Below, piece by piece: positions 1-33,794 of a stretch of 64,000 nucleotides of DNA. Within the stretch, counting starts at the first letter, position 1, and each line of letters begins with the position of its first letter. The stretch lies in contig CM046870.1 in NCBI GenBank assembly GCA_025617745.1, positions 3,539,285-3,603,284 of the forward strand. Reading direction: 5' to 3'. A model generated the notes under the pieces. That model was not told where the DNA came from. It was given only the letters and a program-made list of their open reading frames with translations, and did no database searches. Position numbers and translations under genes: made by a program. Source of the DNA: Heliocidaris erythrogramma. Taxonomy: Eukaryota; Echinodermata; Echinoidea; Camarodonta; Echinometridae.

Positions 1-168
1 TCCTGTTAAAAGATGGCGCCATTAGGAGCTTCAGTTTACTGTCACTTTAAGAGTTTAGAAAATGAATAATGTTTGACGAAAGTCAAATGGTTTCATAGTA
101 ATCCTTGTGGTTGCACTGTGTAAAGGAAAGTTCTCCCAATACTCACTCAAATATTGAATTGATCTTAC

Positions 169-22561
<22,393 letters not shown>

Positions 22562-22724
22562 TCATCTATTATTCAACATAAGTATTTGGATTTAAGTAAA
22601 CTGCAATATATGAGTTTCAATCAAATATAGCCAAAAATGCACAGTGATGCAGTTTAGGTATGGGATGTGTGTTGGCTGCGTTACTACACAGTCGGCAATG
22701 GCGTGTACCTATGAGTGTCTACAG

Positions 22725-22774
22725 ACCACCTGTGCGCTTAGAAACGCCCGTATAAAGTGCCGTATAAATGTAAC

Positions 22775-22806
<32 letters not shown>
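22725..22806 (+). repeat. SINE 3' end with (ATT)n tail
   Basis: GCGCTTAGAAACGCCCGTAT then AAAGTGCCGTATAAATGTAA and about ten ATT repeats. The 5' part of the element was not recognised. Confidence 0.5.
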
Positions 22807-22807
<1 letters not shown>

Positions 22808-23144
22808 TACCATGACTAGAGTAGATGCTGTGGTCTGCAGACAAAATTCAATTCTCACTGATTTTAAAATTCTTTATTCCAGAATTACTTTCAATTTTTA
22901 CCCAAATAATGGAAGTTCATATTGTTCCTGTTTGAGCAAAAATATAATCCCGAAAAAAATAAGAGTTGCCATGGTAATATTCATTTTTAATTTTCCCCGT
23001 TTTTGGAGCAAATGTGTCTGACTTCTATTAAGTTCTAGCAGGATTACTGTACTCGCACAAATTCCTATAGGCGGGACTGGAGGCAAGCAGAGTCGACGCC
23101 TACACACATTCGTAATAAGAGATTCGACAAACGCTCCTACTTAC

Positions 23145-23350
23145 CTTCGTTGAATTACAAGAGATTTCTGTTAATCGACCGCCTAAATACTGAATGAAGT
23201 CTTGATTAAGGGACATAAATTCGTCAAATTTGATTCAGAAGTAAGAAACTTTCGGTCCGGCTTTTCCGACTACTTACGCCACACCGACACAACTGAACTT
23301 TTTCCGACCGTCCATTTCCGCCGGCAGGACAAGAGATGGCGCCAGGCCAG
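23145..23350 (-). promoter_or_regulatory. CUL2: Candidate CUL2 5' UTR exon and promoter region
   Basis: CUL2 coding exon 1 begins at a splice acceptor, so an upstream non-coding exon is required. The best donor upstream on the minus strand is GTAAGT at 23144-23139; a second GTAAGT lies at 23277-23272. The sequence above them is moderately GC-rich with CG dinucleotides, unlike the surrounding AT-rich DNA, as expected for a housekeeping promoter. No TATA box was recognised. The transcription start itself cannot be placed. Confidence 0.4.
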
Positions 23351-23508
23351 AGACATTGCTGCAGAGCCTAGCCCTCCAATAAAAATTGTTGTAACTTTTG
23401 CTGTAACTTTTGTTGTATCTTCCGGAGATAATTACCTCGCTAATATTGTTGTAAGTTGGTATTCTGAAAATTGTTTTAAGGACAGGTGTGTCGATCCGTG
23501 TTCATGAT

Positions 23509-23600
23509 TTGGGGGGGGGGGGGGGGGGGGGGGGGGATGACCGGCGAGGGAGCGAAGCCAGTGGCGTATCTAGGGATTATAGCACCCGGGACAAAAATTG

Positions 23601-23648
<48 letters not shown>
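23509..23648. repeat. Poly-G and poly-C homopolymer runs
   Basis: A G run of about 29 nt begins at 23509 and a C run of about 43 nt begins near 23606. They are complementary and 70 nt apart, so a G:C hairpin or G-quadruplex is possible. Their true lengths are uncertain in any assembly. Confidence 0.9.
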
Positions 23649-23649
<1 letters not shown>

Positions 23650-24229
23650 TGGCAAAACTTATTTACGTTAGCGAGGGAGCAAAGCGACCGAGTGGCAAAT
23701 TTTTCAATTTTTTTACAAGTGCATTTTACCCAGGAAAATGTGCATAAACAACCAACACATAGGGTTAGGGTTATGTTTAAACTTAAAGTTAGGATTATGG
23801 TTAGAATTACGATTTACGGTAGCTAAAAAACTTAAGTCTTTGGATTCAGATTCATTAGAGAAGCGTTGGTCAACTAATGAACATGTGGTCAACTTTTGTG
23901 GTGGGGTATTCTATAGTTGTTCCAATTTTGCATTTGACAACCGCGATTGAGCGGTATAGAGAAGCTCGAATTTTATACATTGATAGGCGGTTTTCTATTC
24001 ACTCACTCAAAACTAATGAAAACTCTACATAAATGCTTGAGAAAGAGTCGAGAAATTCAGCAAGGCTACCTGAAGTTGAGATTTCTTTCAAAAGTTGAAT
24101 CTTTGCAAATGCTGTTTTATACACTTTATCCTATATTGGGAGCGCAATATTTAAGAGGAGTCATATGAAACTTACATGATATAGCGAGCAAAGTAATTAT
24201 ATCTTTATTTTTTCAGATTTTAAACTCCT

Positions 24230-24873
24230 TAAAGGACAATTAACCCCACATGATATTCTAGATGCGGTATTGTCTGCTACGTCTTTCCATGGAGGCTGCC
24301 ATTTTGTGCATGACACGGATCATTAGGTACCATATGCATTGATAATAGCCTACCTTTACAACAGATACGTCGCTTTGTTCTGATTTTATTACGATTGTTA
24401 TTGGCCATGGGCCTAGATAATTGACGACCCATGAGTTCTAATAGCCATCCTGTAATGCAGATTCCTCGCTTTGTTTTGGTATTGTTACGATTGTCTCCGT
24501 CCTTGACGTCAATTCTCCGTCTCCACGTACAGAAAGTATATTTTTATGAACAAATTAAGACCTTTTAAAAAATATATAAAACTAAACTTACATTTCAGAA
24601 TATGTGACTATATCTAATATATATTTGTCCTCTAAAAATCAATTACAAGTTAACGATGAAGGAAATATTACTTGGGATGAAAAATATTTTCGTGTACACA
24701 TAAAGTAATGGCAGCCCCCTTATTATTGCTAGCAGACAATAACTTGGCTGGAAAATAGTGATTTATATCTATATCCTGTGTTTTTACATGAAATTGCATG
24801 TATCAAATAAGAGGCATATACTACACCATTCAAAATAAGCTAATTCATACGCTGAGGTTAATTTCCCTTTAAG
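24230..24873. mobile_element. Non-autonomous DNA element (CTTAAAGGG ends)
   Basis: Left CTTAAAGGACAATTAACCCC and right GAGGTTAATTTCCCTTTAAG are inverted. The interior (about 600 bp) has no coding frame. Nested in the composite repeat. Confidence 0.65.
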
Positions 24874-25147
24874 ATATTTAAGAACTATATAGGCCTACTG
24901 TACTGGGGGCGCGAAATTACGAGATCCCTGAAAGAAAATAAATATGCGAGGGAGTAAATTAAAGCGACCGAGCTTTGGAAAATTTTCGCATTTCAAACCT
25001 TTAAAAACTAGATTTCTAGTGCATTTCTATACCCTGCGGATTTTGGGGCGCATAATCCGTATAAAAATTATGATTTTTCTTAATTTCCCCTTTTTTTCTC
25101 CCCTTTTGCGTTTTTTGCGCCACCTCCAAGTGCCGCCTTGGGCACGT

Positions 25148-26258
25148 ATTCTGCATGTATTCTGTTTGCAGATGACACCAGTATTTTCCTATCACATAAA
25201 AACATTCAGACTCTTCAAAATAGTTTTAATAGTGAGATAGGACTAATTTTTCAATGTTTTTTTTTCTAATAAACTCTCTATCAATGAAAGTAAAACAAAT
25301 TTTATGATTTTTACAAAAAAGAAATTCAATAAAGATTTCATGAAAGTCAAACTAGGTAATTTAGATATTCGAAGAGTCTCATCAACAAAATTTTGAGGTG
25401 TTGTGATTGATGATAACCTTTCTTGGGCAAATCATGTTGATGTCATCTGTAACAAATTATCTAAAAGCATTGGTATAATGTATAAATTAAAATCTCTTCC
25501 CCAAAACATACTTAAAATGATATATTATGGAATTGTATTTCCTTATTTACATTATGCTATTATTGCTTGTGGCAATGGTGCTTTAATCCATCAAGAAAGG
25601 TTATTCAAATTACAAAAACGTGCAATAAGAATTATAAATCATTCCTCATTTCTAGCCCATTCCACACCAATATTTTACTCATTGAATATGTTGCAATATA
25701 GAGACATACATGTATATTTATTACAAATAGGTACTTTTATGTATTTATGTCATAATTACCTTCTCCCTGACGATCTTCTTAATTTGTTCATTTTGAATTG
25801 TAATGTACATAATTATAATACTAGAAATGCTGGAAATTTTCACATGCCAATTATTTGTACAACATTAAATCAAAGATCAATTATTTTTCAAGGACCATTT
25901 CTGTGGAATACTATTCCCTCTGAAATAAAGAATTCTGCCAGTTTTCACATTAATTTTTTAAGCGTATATGTATAGTAAATTCCTTTTGGACAAACTTAGG
26001 ACGTAATACAAGACATTTCTAGGTATTGTTTGTGCTTTGTGTAGTTAATTTTTTGCTTGTCGTTTTATTATATTTCATATTGATAATATCAAGTAATATT
26101 TATGATAGGGTCGGCCTCATACAAGGATGACATTTTCCTTCCTGGCTGCTGCCCAATTCAGTAATATCAATATTTGTATCATTTTATTTATGTTACTATG
26201 TATTCTGTTGTTATTGTGAATTTTACTGAATGAAATAAATAAAATTGAACTGAAAAAT
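25148..26258 (+). pseudogene. CR1/Jockey-like LINE, RT C-terminal fragment and 3' end
   Basis: The fragment starts inside the RT at CILFADDTSIFLSHKN (catalytic FADD). A stop replaces the Leu of the usual FLGV motif just before 25397. The frame then continues GVVIDDNLSWANHVDVICN, KLQKRAIRIINHSS, YNTRNAGNFHMPII and FQGPFLWNTIPSEIKN to 25975, which is the usual C-terminus of these LINEs. The 3' UTR ends with TGAATGAAATAAATAAAATT. The element is 5'-truncated, as is common for LINE insertions, and cannot be active. Confidence 0.85.
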
Positions 26259-26639
26259 CTGTCTATAAAAATTGCATTTTATAGAGCATCCCAAAATGTT
26301 TTTTTTAATGAAAAGAAGGAATGCACGGATCTACGCCAATGGACGGTACCCCTCAATTCAGAATAACAATGCGAGCGAACGAATTTTCATCGATATTTTC
26401 GCATTGAAATTATGGCATTTCTTATTTCCTCATTTATAATCATTAAAGAAAGTGATGGTATTTCAAGATGAAACATAATGAGTTTGGACAATTATTAGTT
26501 TTAAGTTAATGATGTATATTATTGTTATTCATTTTATCCAAAAATATTTGGGGATGATAATACAGACCACCCCCACCTCAATTTTTTTTTTGATATATCC
26601 CCCCCCCCCCGTGATCGACACCTATGCTTGTAACAGTTA

Positions 26640-27895
26640 TTGAAACTTGCAACTTCTTTATACTACAAACCCTGTAAGACGACTACTCTTTCATACACGC
26701 CCACACAAACTAAATGTATGTCCTCGCCTCTCAAGTATAGCGTTAAATAGAATGAAACCCTAGGGGAAAAATAATTTTAATGAAAAGAGAGAATAGAGAG
26801 AAGCAATTTTAAAAAAAGTTCCATGAAAATCGGTTACGAAATTAGAAAGTTATGTAAGTTTGAAAAGTCTCAATTACTTTCTATGGCGATCCTCAAATTG
26901 GCAATGTTGCTTCAAAGTGACAGGTTTAGTAGTACAACTCTCCATGTGTTTTGTACACAAATTTTCTTATTTTCCCCATTATCTCTCAAGGTGGAGCTTG
27001 TCTCCTTCTTGACTCAAGATATATCATGGGAAAATGTATGTGACACAACATATTATGTTGAGTTTCACAAAAAGACAAGCAGCATCTCTTTTCATTAGAA
27101 GGGATATTTCCCCAGTGTTTCATTCTCTTTTTAGCTTACCTATTATTATGAAATCTAAAATAAAAATGCGTCACTCGTTCATGTGTTCATTTTACAAATA
27201 TATCTATTATATTGATCATAATCACATCATAAAAAGAAACAAGTTATACCTCTTAAAAAGCGATGGTACTAATCAAATCGTCAACATGTCCGGAATTTCA
27301 AGTCGAAATAATGAAATTTGTTAATGTTACTTTCGTAACAATGTGAAGCAAAACAGTGTCTATGTTAAAATTACCCCATTGCCTTATATACTGGAACCAG
27401 TGGCTCCCGTACTAGGCTCCTGGGAATTGAAGTATTCGGAAGTCAACGGTTTAAACTTCGCGGCAAAGTGAATATATGTATAGTTGATTTCTCTACCAAC
27501 AGATCAAAGAGTAGTTAATTAGAACTAATGGATGCGAATGTGTTCTGAATTCAGAATTGTTCTTTTTATCTGATATATTTTACTCAGAGATGAATATTTT
27601 ATCATTAGATACATGTGCAGAACTAAAACGAACAGCAGAAAAGCATAAGCTACGACGTATTCCTACTTAAGATTGGTTGCTATTCATAAGCAAAATCAGT
27701 GAAAGTCAAAAGCCGTCGTCAAATTGATGAAGGAAGAGCTCTACAATTGAATCCTTCTTACATGTCTTATATAGTCCAGTGTTGAATCGGCGATCTTGTC
27801 CGTTCCACTCAATCATTAATTTGGGTTCCGGACAGGCCTAGAATGAAAGAGAGAGAGAAAGAGAAGGCCAACAGGGGTGACAAGGTAAAGAGAAA
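26640..27895. other. AT-rich intergenic stretch, nothing recognised
   Basis: Open frames at 26823-27324 lack motifs and biased codon use. There are no inverted ends or tandem repeats. It is the unique-looking left flank of the L1-like insertion. Confidence 0.5.
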
Positions 27896-28137
27896 CAAAA
27901 TGTATTATTATTATTTTTTTTTTTCTGTTTTTATTGTTATTTCTTCAAAAATTAACAGAGTAAGAGCAACAGTATATAGATTTAATAGCTTCTTAAAACT
28001 ACAAAACAGGCACCGCATATGCACCCACACACACACACACACACACTCACATACTTTCCCAGGGGGGCAGGTTTACATTACAAGAAGTCAATAAAGATGT
28101 TAAGGACAACAGAGCTTTGCAAGACTACTACAAAATT

Positions 28138-28772
28138 TCAGTTAAGCTTGATAGACCATTTCTTAAAATGGACATGTAACTTGTTTTTCTTTTGGGCAAT
28201 TTTATATTCTATTTTTTGTTTAAACTTTACCATTGAAACAAAAGCTTCGAAAATAAGCTCTTTTCCCTGAAACCTACAGGAATAAATATAATATTTTAAA
28301 CATAAACAGAGAAAATTAATACAAGAGGCGTGTTTGTCCCTTGACTGTATCCCAAACAAATAATTAAATTTTGACAACGTCAAATTATAACTGTCATCAG
28401 TGCTAGTGTTAATCATATCCACCAACTTTTCCCACAATGGTACAACTTTTCTACAGTCACAAAACAGGTGATCTAAAGTTTCTTGAAAATCTGAACAAAA
28501 ATAACAATCAGCAGACTCCTTTCTCCCAATCTTGAACAAAAATGCATTGAAACCAATAGCATTATGAAATACTTTGAAATAAAAACTCCTTAACTGAGTC
28601 TCAATTGTGCAACAAAAGTTACTCTTATGAATCATTGACCAATCCTTCTCTTTGGGTTGATGGCCAAAGAGTTCCTCCCATTTACTCTCCCTTTTGGTAT
28701 TAGTACAACTGTATTTCTTTAGCAGAATATTGTATGTATACTTAGACATTTTCTTTTGACTTAGCAGATCGT
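28138..28772 (-). CDS. L1-like ORF2 C-terminal zinc-knuckle segment, out of frame
   Basis: Continuation of ORF2 in another frame: GNIFNQIVNDLLSQKK just upstream of its first Met at 28749, then SKWEELFGHQPKEKDWSMIH. The zf-RVT-like motif ADCYFCSDFQETLDHLFCDC (C-x2-C ... H-x3-C) follows, then FKQKIEYKIAQKKNKLHVHF to the stop. Adding one base near 28790 rejoins it to ORF2, so one lesion accounts for the split. Confidence 0.85.
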
Positions 28773-31700
28773 TTACAATTTGATTAAATATATTCCCTCC
28801 ACATTCAGAGAATTATCAAACCAATCCAAAAATATGCCATTCATGAGGGAGTCATATTTTCTGCGGTCTTTAATAGGAATGTCAAACTCAATTACAAGGT
28901 CTTCAAATGTTTTGGGGTTACCAAAACCATTATGCAATTGAGAAATGGAATGAATACCCCTTTCATACCAAACTGGATAGAAAAAATGTGTCCTATGTTG
29001 TAATCTTACACTTCTATTCCACCAAACAAAATCTTGTAAATGAAACTGACATAAACCTAAATCTCTTTTCATCTCTTGCCTATATAAATACCATGTCTTA
29101 ATAGATGCTGTTAACTGGCAATTTTTAAGTTTTGCCAAAACTGAATCTGGGGCATCTGCCTTAAAAAGGGCAAGATAATCATCACAAAAGATAGAAAGGG
29201 TATTTATTTCTATTGTTTTCCAACAACTTTCATATTTATCGTCTAGGAGTTTAGCCATCCACAGAACTTTTTGCGCTTGTGCAAAGACTAAAGGATTAAT
29301 CATCCTCAGACCCCCTTCTTCATAATCATTGCATAATATATCTCTCTTAACTCTGTCATTGCCATTGCTCCAAATGAATTTAAAAAGCAAACCATTCAAT
29401 CTTTTAAAGAAAGAGTTTGGCAAGTCAATGCATAATACTGAAAACAGAAATAACAATTGGGGGAGTAAAAGTGACTTTACAACAGCTATTTTGCCCAACA
29501 AGGATAGGCTTCTATGCCTCCAACAATTTAAAACCTGTTCTATAATGACAAGTCTGGGAACAAAATTCAGTTCATAAAGCATTTTTGTGTTCAATGAAAA
29601 AACAACTCCTAAAGCCTTAAACGTTTTTAATCTCAAATTCAACCCTAATGCATCCTGTGGAATAACAGTACTGCCTTTCAAATTTCCTATATGAATAGCA
29701 TCTGACTTACTTAAATTAATGCGACAACCTGAAAACTTTGCAAACTGAGTCAAAGTTTCAAATAAATGTTTAAAGGAAGCCGTTTCACCATTTAAAAAAC
29801 ATGTTGTGTCATCAGCAAAAAGACTTATCTTCTTTTCAAAATTGCCAACTGAAATTCCCTTAATCTCTGGATTGTGTCGTACTGAAATAGCCAGAATTTC
29901 AATAGCTAATATAAATAAAAGAGGGGATATTGGGCAACCCTGGAATATGCCTCTATTAATTGCAACTGGATTGGACATAAAACCATTGTTTAACACAGAG
30001 CTAGTTCTGTCATTGTAAAAAGTCCTAATCCATCTAATAAAATTTTCTCCAAAATGAAAGTAGTCCAAAACTGAAAATAAATATTCATGTTCTATTCTAT
30101 CAAACGCTTTCTCAAAATCTAATAAAACAATTGTACCTGGCTCATTCATATAGTCTGTGTATTCAATTAAATCAATTATAACCCGAATATTGGCCCCAAT
30201 GTTGCGTCCCTTCATAAACCCTTGCTGATCTGTATGTATCAGAGAATTTATACAGGACTTCAAACGGGAGCTCATAACTTTGGCTAGTAATTTATAGTCA
30301 ACATTCAGTAAAGAGATAGGGCGATAATTCTTCACAAACAGTGGATCTTTATCCTTTTTTGGAAGAAGGGTGATTATTCCACTTCTTTGAGATTGTGATA
30401 AAATCCCTTCTTGAAAAGAATAATTATAACAGTGGAGTAATAAGTCTATGATATCATTGAAAAAGGTTAAATAAAATTCACAGGGAAGGCCATCGAGTCC
30501 TGGACTTTTATTTGTGCCCATAGTCTTTAACGTGGTCCAGAGTTCATTTTTGGTTATAGGTCTGTTTAAAGCAGAAACTGACTCATCTTTTAAGGTAGGT
30601 AAATTCAAAGGGGCAATAAAATCCTTGACATAGTCCTTGTCCTCAAGAGATACTTCTGAAGAGTATAAAGCTTTATAAAAAGAATGAATTTCCTGAAGCA
30701 CTCTTTTAGGATCAGTGATGATTTGCTCATTATTCACCTTCAATTGGCGTATAGTTTTTCTTTCATAGGACCGTTTTTCTAAATTACAAAAGTATTTAGA
30801 GCTTCTTTCTCCATGTTCAGCCCACTTTAATCTAGACCTTACTATAGAACCAGCAGTTTCGGTATCCAGAAGTTCATTCAACTGTGTTTCTTCAGCTTCT
30901 AATTTCCTATATAACTCTTGCAATTCTTCATTTGAACTATTATCCTTTTTTAATGAACCAATTTTTTCTTTAAGTAAGGATATACTCTTCAGCAAATTAT
31001 TCTTAATCAAGTTCTTTTCTTTTTTCTTTCTACTGCAATACTCCATACAATGCCCAGCCATTGTACATTTGAATGCATCCCAAATAATATGTGGATTTAG
31101 ATCAGATTCCGCATGAATTTCCTTAAATTCGTTAATTTTGTCTTTAATGAAATTGCAAAATTCTGAATGTTTCAAATGTGCAATGTTCAGTTTCCAATAT
31201 CCCTTGCCCCGAGGTGAATCATTCAGTGACAATGCTAATGTTACCATACAATGATCAGAACAAATACCAGTCACAATTTTAGATTTTTTTACACAATTCA
31301 ACAAATCACTGGAAATAAATATATAGTCTAACCTAGAGGAAACAAATGGAGTTTTCTGATGACGTGTAAAAACCTTGTCGTGAGCATGATCTCTTCTCCA
31401 TACATCTACGAGACTTAATTCTTCTACATACATATTAAAAGCAATTTTGGCACGAGCGTTAGAGTGGGTTGCATTTGAACCCTCGTAATCTAAAGGGCCT
31501 ACAGCAATATTCAAATCACCTGCTAAAATGATATGAGCGTTACCTATTTCATCTAACTTAGCAAAAACATTTACAAAAAAATCGGGCGAGTCTCTGTTAG
31601 GACCATATATATTGACAAGAATAAAGTGCACATCGTTAACCTTAATATGGAGGATAATATATCTTCCCTCAGGATCCAGGTGAGAAGATAAAACTGATAT

Positions 31701-31934
31701 TTTCAAGGAAGGTTTAAACAAGATAGCCACACCTCGGCTGTTGGAAGAATAGCTGCCAAAAACTGCATCTCCTCTCCACTGAGTATGCCACAGCTTCTCA
31801 TCATCTATCCTAGAGTGGGTTTCCTGAAGAAAGATTATATCAAACCCAAATTCTCTTAAAAAATTAAAAACTTTCTTTCTTTTAAAATTGTCTTGCAGAC
31901 CTCTGCAATTAAAAGTATTAATCTGTAATATCAT
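28773..31934 (-). CDS. L1-like ORF2: apurinic endonuclease and reverse transcriptase
   Basis: The first ATG in frame is at 31934 (MILQINTFNCRGLQDNFKRK); the upstream open codons lack one. Residues about 1-240 are an APE-type endonuclease with NTFNCRGL, FLQETHSR (catalytic Glu), NIYGPNRDSP, LAGDLNIAVG, SRLDYIFIS and CSDHCMVT. Residues about 470-770 are the RT: TNKSPGLDGLPCEFY, NYRPISLLNVDYKLLAKV, TIVLLDFEKAFDRIEHE (motif A), NRGIFQGCPISPLL and ISLFADDTTCFLNG (FADD near residue 706). All catalytic residues are present. The frame ends at NVEGIYLIKL, where a one-base deletion separates it from the zinc-knuckle tail just downstream. It nicks target DNA and primes cDNA synthesis there (family knowledge). 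Confidence 0.92.
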   Translation of the reverse strand: MILQINTFNCRGLQDNFKRKKVFNFLREFGFDIIFLQETHSRIDDEKLWHTQWRGDAVFGSYSSNSRGVAILFKPSLKISVLSSHLDPEGRYIILHIKVNDVHFILVNIYGPNRDSPDFFVNVFAKLDEIGNAHIILAGDLNIAVGPLDYEGSNATHSNARAKIAFNMYVEELSLVDVWRRDHAHDKVFTRHQKTPFVSSRLDYIFISSDLLNCVKKSKIVTGICSDHCMVTLALSLNDSPRGKGYWKLNIAHLKHSEFCNFIKDKINEFKEIHAESDLNPHIIWDAFKCTMAGHCMEYCSRKKKEKNLIKNNLLKSISLLKEKIGSLKKDNSSNEELQELYRKLEAEETQLNELLDTETAGSIVRSRLKWAEHGERSSKYFCNLEKRSYERKTIRQLKVNNEQIITDPKRVLQEIHSFYKALYSSEVSLEDKDYVKDFIAPLNLPTLKDESVSALNRPITKNELWTTLKTMGTNKSPGLDGLPCEFYLTFFNDIIDLLLHCYNYSFQEGILSQSQRSGIITLLPKKDKDPLFVKNYRPISLLNVDYKLLAKVMSSRLKSCINSLIHTDQQGFMKGRNIGANIRVIIDLIEYTDYMNEPGTIVLLDFEKAFDRIEHEYLFSVLDYFHFGENFIRWIRTFYNDRTSSVLNNGFMSNPVAINRGIFQGCPISPLLFILAIEILAISVRHNPEIKGISVGNFEKKISLFADDTTCFLNGETASFKHLFETLTQFAKFSGCRINLSKSDAIHIGNLKGSTVIPQDALGLNLRLKTFKALGVVFSLNTKMLYELNFVPRLVIIEQVLNCWRHRSLSLLGKIAVVKSLLLPQLLFLFSVLCIDLPNSFFKRLNGLLFKFIWSNGNDRVKRDILCNDYEEGGLRMINPLVFAQAQKVLWMAKLLDDKYESCWKTIEINTLSIFCDDYLALFKADAPDSVLAKLKNCQLTASIKTWYLYRQEMKRDLGLCQFHLQDFVWWNRSVRLQHRTHFFYPVWYERGIHSISQLHNGFGNPKTFEDLVIEFDIPIKDRRKYDSLMNGIFLDWFDNSLNVEGIYLIKL

Positions 31935-32467
31935 ACAACAATAAAAACCTAGAGTCGCAACAATGAGTTGACCAAACAAGTAATATCCTAAAGATGTACA
32001 GAACTTGATTCATGACAAAAGACCCCTGGGGAAAGAGCACACACCACACACTCAAAAAAAGACACATAACCACAAACACCCACAAAAAAAAAAACAACAA
32101 ACTGGAAGGGCAGCCGACAGTATGCGGCAAGAATAAAAAAAAAAACCCTTAAAGCCTCATAATTCATCATAATGAACCAATACCAACAAGGATAAGAACA
32201 TGAAAAGCTAGTATTATCCCCAACTGCATAGCATGGGGAACCAAGCTCAAGGCACCTCCAGGGCACCCGAGGATTCCTGAAAAAGTTTGAATGAACAAAT
32301 TATGTTTAAAAAGACCGACATCACTTTAATAACCTGGTGACAAACAAGTTGAGAAGCATTAAAGCATGTTTCTTGTAAAGTTTAAAAGCTATCTGTAAAA
32401 GTCAGACGGTTTGTATGAGAAAGCCACTGTGATAATCAGTGTGTTTATGGTGTACTTCACTTGCAAT

Positions 32468-33250
32468 TCAGACACCTGGCTTGTGAACCTTTAGCTGGTG
32501 ATCTTGAACATACTTAATTGTCGCAGGGTATACAAAAAAAGCTCGCTTTCCTTGTTGCTGCAACATCTTTAACTCAGGCAAGAGAGCTTTACAGCGAGCC
32601 TGAACGCGATGACTAAAATCCTCTGCAACATACAGCTTTGATCTCTCTTTGTACTTGAACCCCTCCTTGAACGCAGCAACACATGCTTTCCGGACCCTCA
32701 TTCGATCTTGAAACGAACTGAAGCAAACATGGATTGGACGATCCTTCAGCTTGACCTGGCCTCCATTCTGGGGATGCCCACGCGATGGTGGTGTGCGGTG
32801 AGCCCTCTCGATCTGGACATGCTCAAGATTCTTGTCTACAGAGGCCAAAAAAGATGAAATCAACTCACTGCATCCACTGGCTGAATCAGGCTCCTCACCT
32901 TCAGGGAAGTTGAAAAAAATGAGATTGTTTCTTCTAGACCTATTCTCAAGGTCATCAATCTTATCAAAAGCTGCAGCCAATTCCTTCTCTAGATGTTGGA
33001 ACTTTTCTTCACAAGCAGCTTCATGAAAATCCAGCCTCTTATGCAGGTCATCAAACTTGGAATCCAAACGCCTCTCATATTCCATGAACCAAACAGGGGC
33101 CGCAGCAGCCGCGTCACTCACCCGGGAGCTCCCGGGGCCGGCTGGCGAAGACATGGCGGTGGATCGTTGACACTCATCGGTCGACTTTTTTGCTCTTTTC
33201 TCGATCGACCCAAAGTTTTTGGATGGGGAGTTTAGTCTTTTGTCAGGCAT
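32468..33250 (-). CDS. L1-like ORF1 RNA-binding protein
   Basis: 260 residues from an ATG. A basic, Ser-rich N-terminus (to about 45) is followed by a coiled coil of about residues 50-105 (RLDSKFDDLHKRLDFHEA, EEKFQHLEKELAAAF, DKIDDLENRSRR). The central domain has the L1 ORF1 landmarks RRNNLIFFNFPEGEE and ERAHRTPPS, and a basic C-terminal domain ends near KYVQDHQLKVHKPGV. In L1 elements ORF1p is a trimeric nucleic-acid chaperone that coats the element RNA (established). Frame intact. Confidence 0.85.
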   Translation of the reverse strand: MPDKRLNSPSKNFGSIEKRAKKSTDECQRSTAMSSPAGPGSSRVSDAAAAAPVWFMEYERRLDSKFDDLHKRLDFHEAACEEKFQHLEKELAAAFDKIDDLENRSRRNNLIFFNFPEGEEPDSASGCSELISSFLASVDKNLEHVQIERAHRTPPSRGHPQNGGQVKLKDRPIHVCFSSFQDRMRVRKACVAAFKEGFKYKERSKLYVAEDFSHRVQARCKALLPELKMLQQQGKRAFFVYPATIKYVQDHQLKVHKPGV

Positions 33251-33599
33251 TAGGAAACACTTGACGAATGATCAGGAAAATCAGAGCTGAAAAGGCCTTC
33301 AAAAGTCCTGTTGGATCAAATATTTGCTAAAGAGAGGCTCGTGGAGTATTTTCTAGAAAGGCGCCATCTTCCGTCTCTCGAAATGTATTATTTTTTAAGC
33401 ACAGAAATTGGTTTTCGTCACGTGTCTTTAGATGACACACCTATTTATGGACGTAATCATCTCAGACATCAGAGACTCTTCATGATCAAGAAATCTACAC
33501 AATTATGTGATGCGTTACTATATAGTTACCGTGAAATTAAGAATATATATCTTCAATGTACTTTTGTAAACAACTATCCTGTCAAAGTGAAACGTTGAT

Positions 33600-33690
33600 G
33601 ATGATGATGGCTTCTTCTATAGCGCCGGTATCCGCCTCAATTGGGCGCTCATGGCGCTTGGCTCAAGAAAACGTACAGCAATATGACGAA
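33600..33690. repeat. Short dispersed motif with GCGCCGGTATCCGC
   Basis: TAGCGCCGGTATCCGCCTCA ... GGCGCTCATGGCGCTTGG here and CAGCGCCGGTATCCGCTAAG ... GGCGCCCATGGCGCTTCC at about 45205-45250. It looks like the terminal portion of a dispersed repeat; the ends are not definable. Confidence 0.55.
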
Positions 33691-33794
33691 GAGTTTTTAT
33701 GATCATTCTACTTTTTGAAAATTGAAGAAATAATTGATAACTTAATTACTTGTATTATGAAAAATTAATTGCCCTTTAAAAATTATACATTGAT

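Larger units (their letters stand above)
23474..26636. mobile_element. Composite repeat 'GGTGTCGATCC' element, long copy
   Basis: Left end GTGTCGATCCGTGTTCATGA followed by a 29-nt poly-G run and GATGACCGGCGAGGGAGCGA. Right end CCCCGTGATCGACACC, inverted relative to the left. The right 370 bp (26270-26636) match 42010-42375 closely (GGAATGCACGGATCTACGCC) and the left end matches 41268-41310. The centre carries a nested DNA element (24230-24873) and a LINE fragment (25148-26258). Its superfamily is unknown. Confidence 0.7.
27910..33380 (-). mobile_element. L1/Tx1-like non-LTR retrotransposon, nearly intact, with target-site duplication
   Basis: A 5.47-kb LINE read on the minus strand: 5' UTR (33380-33251), ORF1 (33250-32468), spacer, ORF2 (31934-28773 continuing after a shift to 28138), short 3' UTR with a CA repeat, and an A-rich AATAAT-type tail at about 27910-27932. 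AAATGTATTATT occurs on both sides (from 27898 and from 33381) and is a plausible 12-bp target-site duplication. Endonuclease and RT motifs are complete and only one frame break was found, so the insertion looks recent. Confidence 0.9.
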
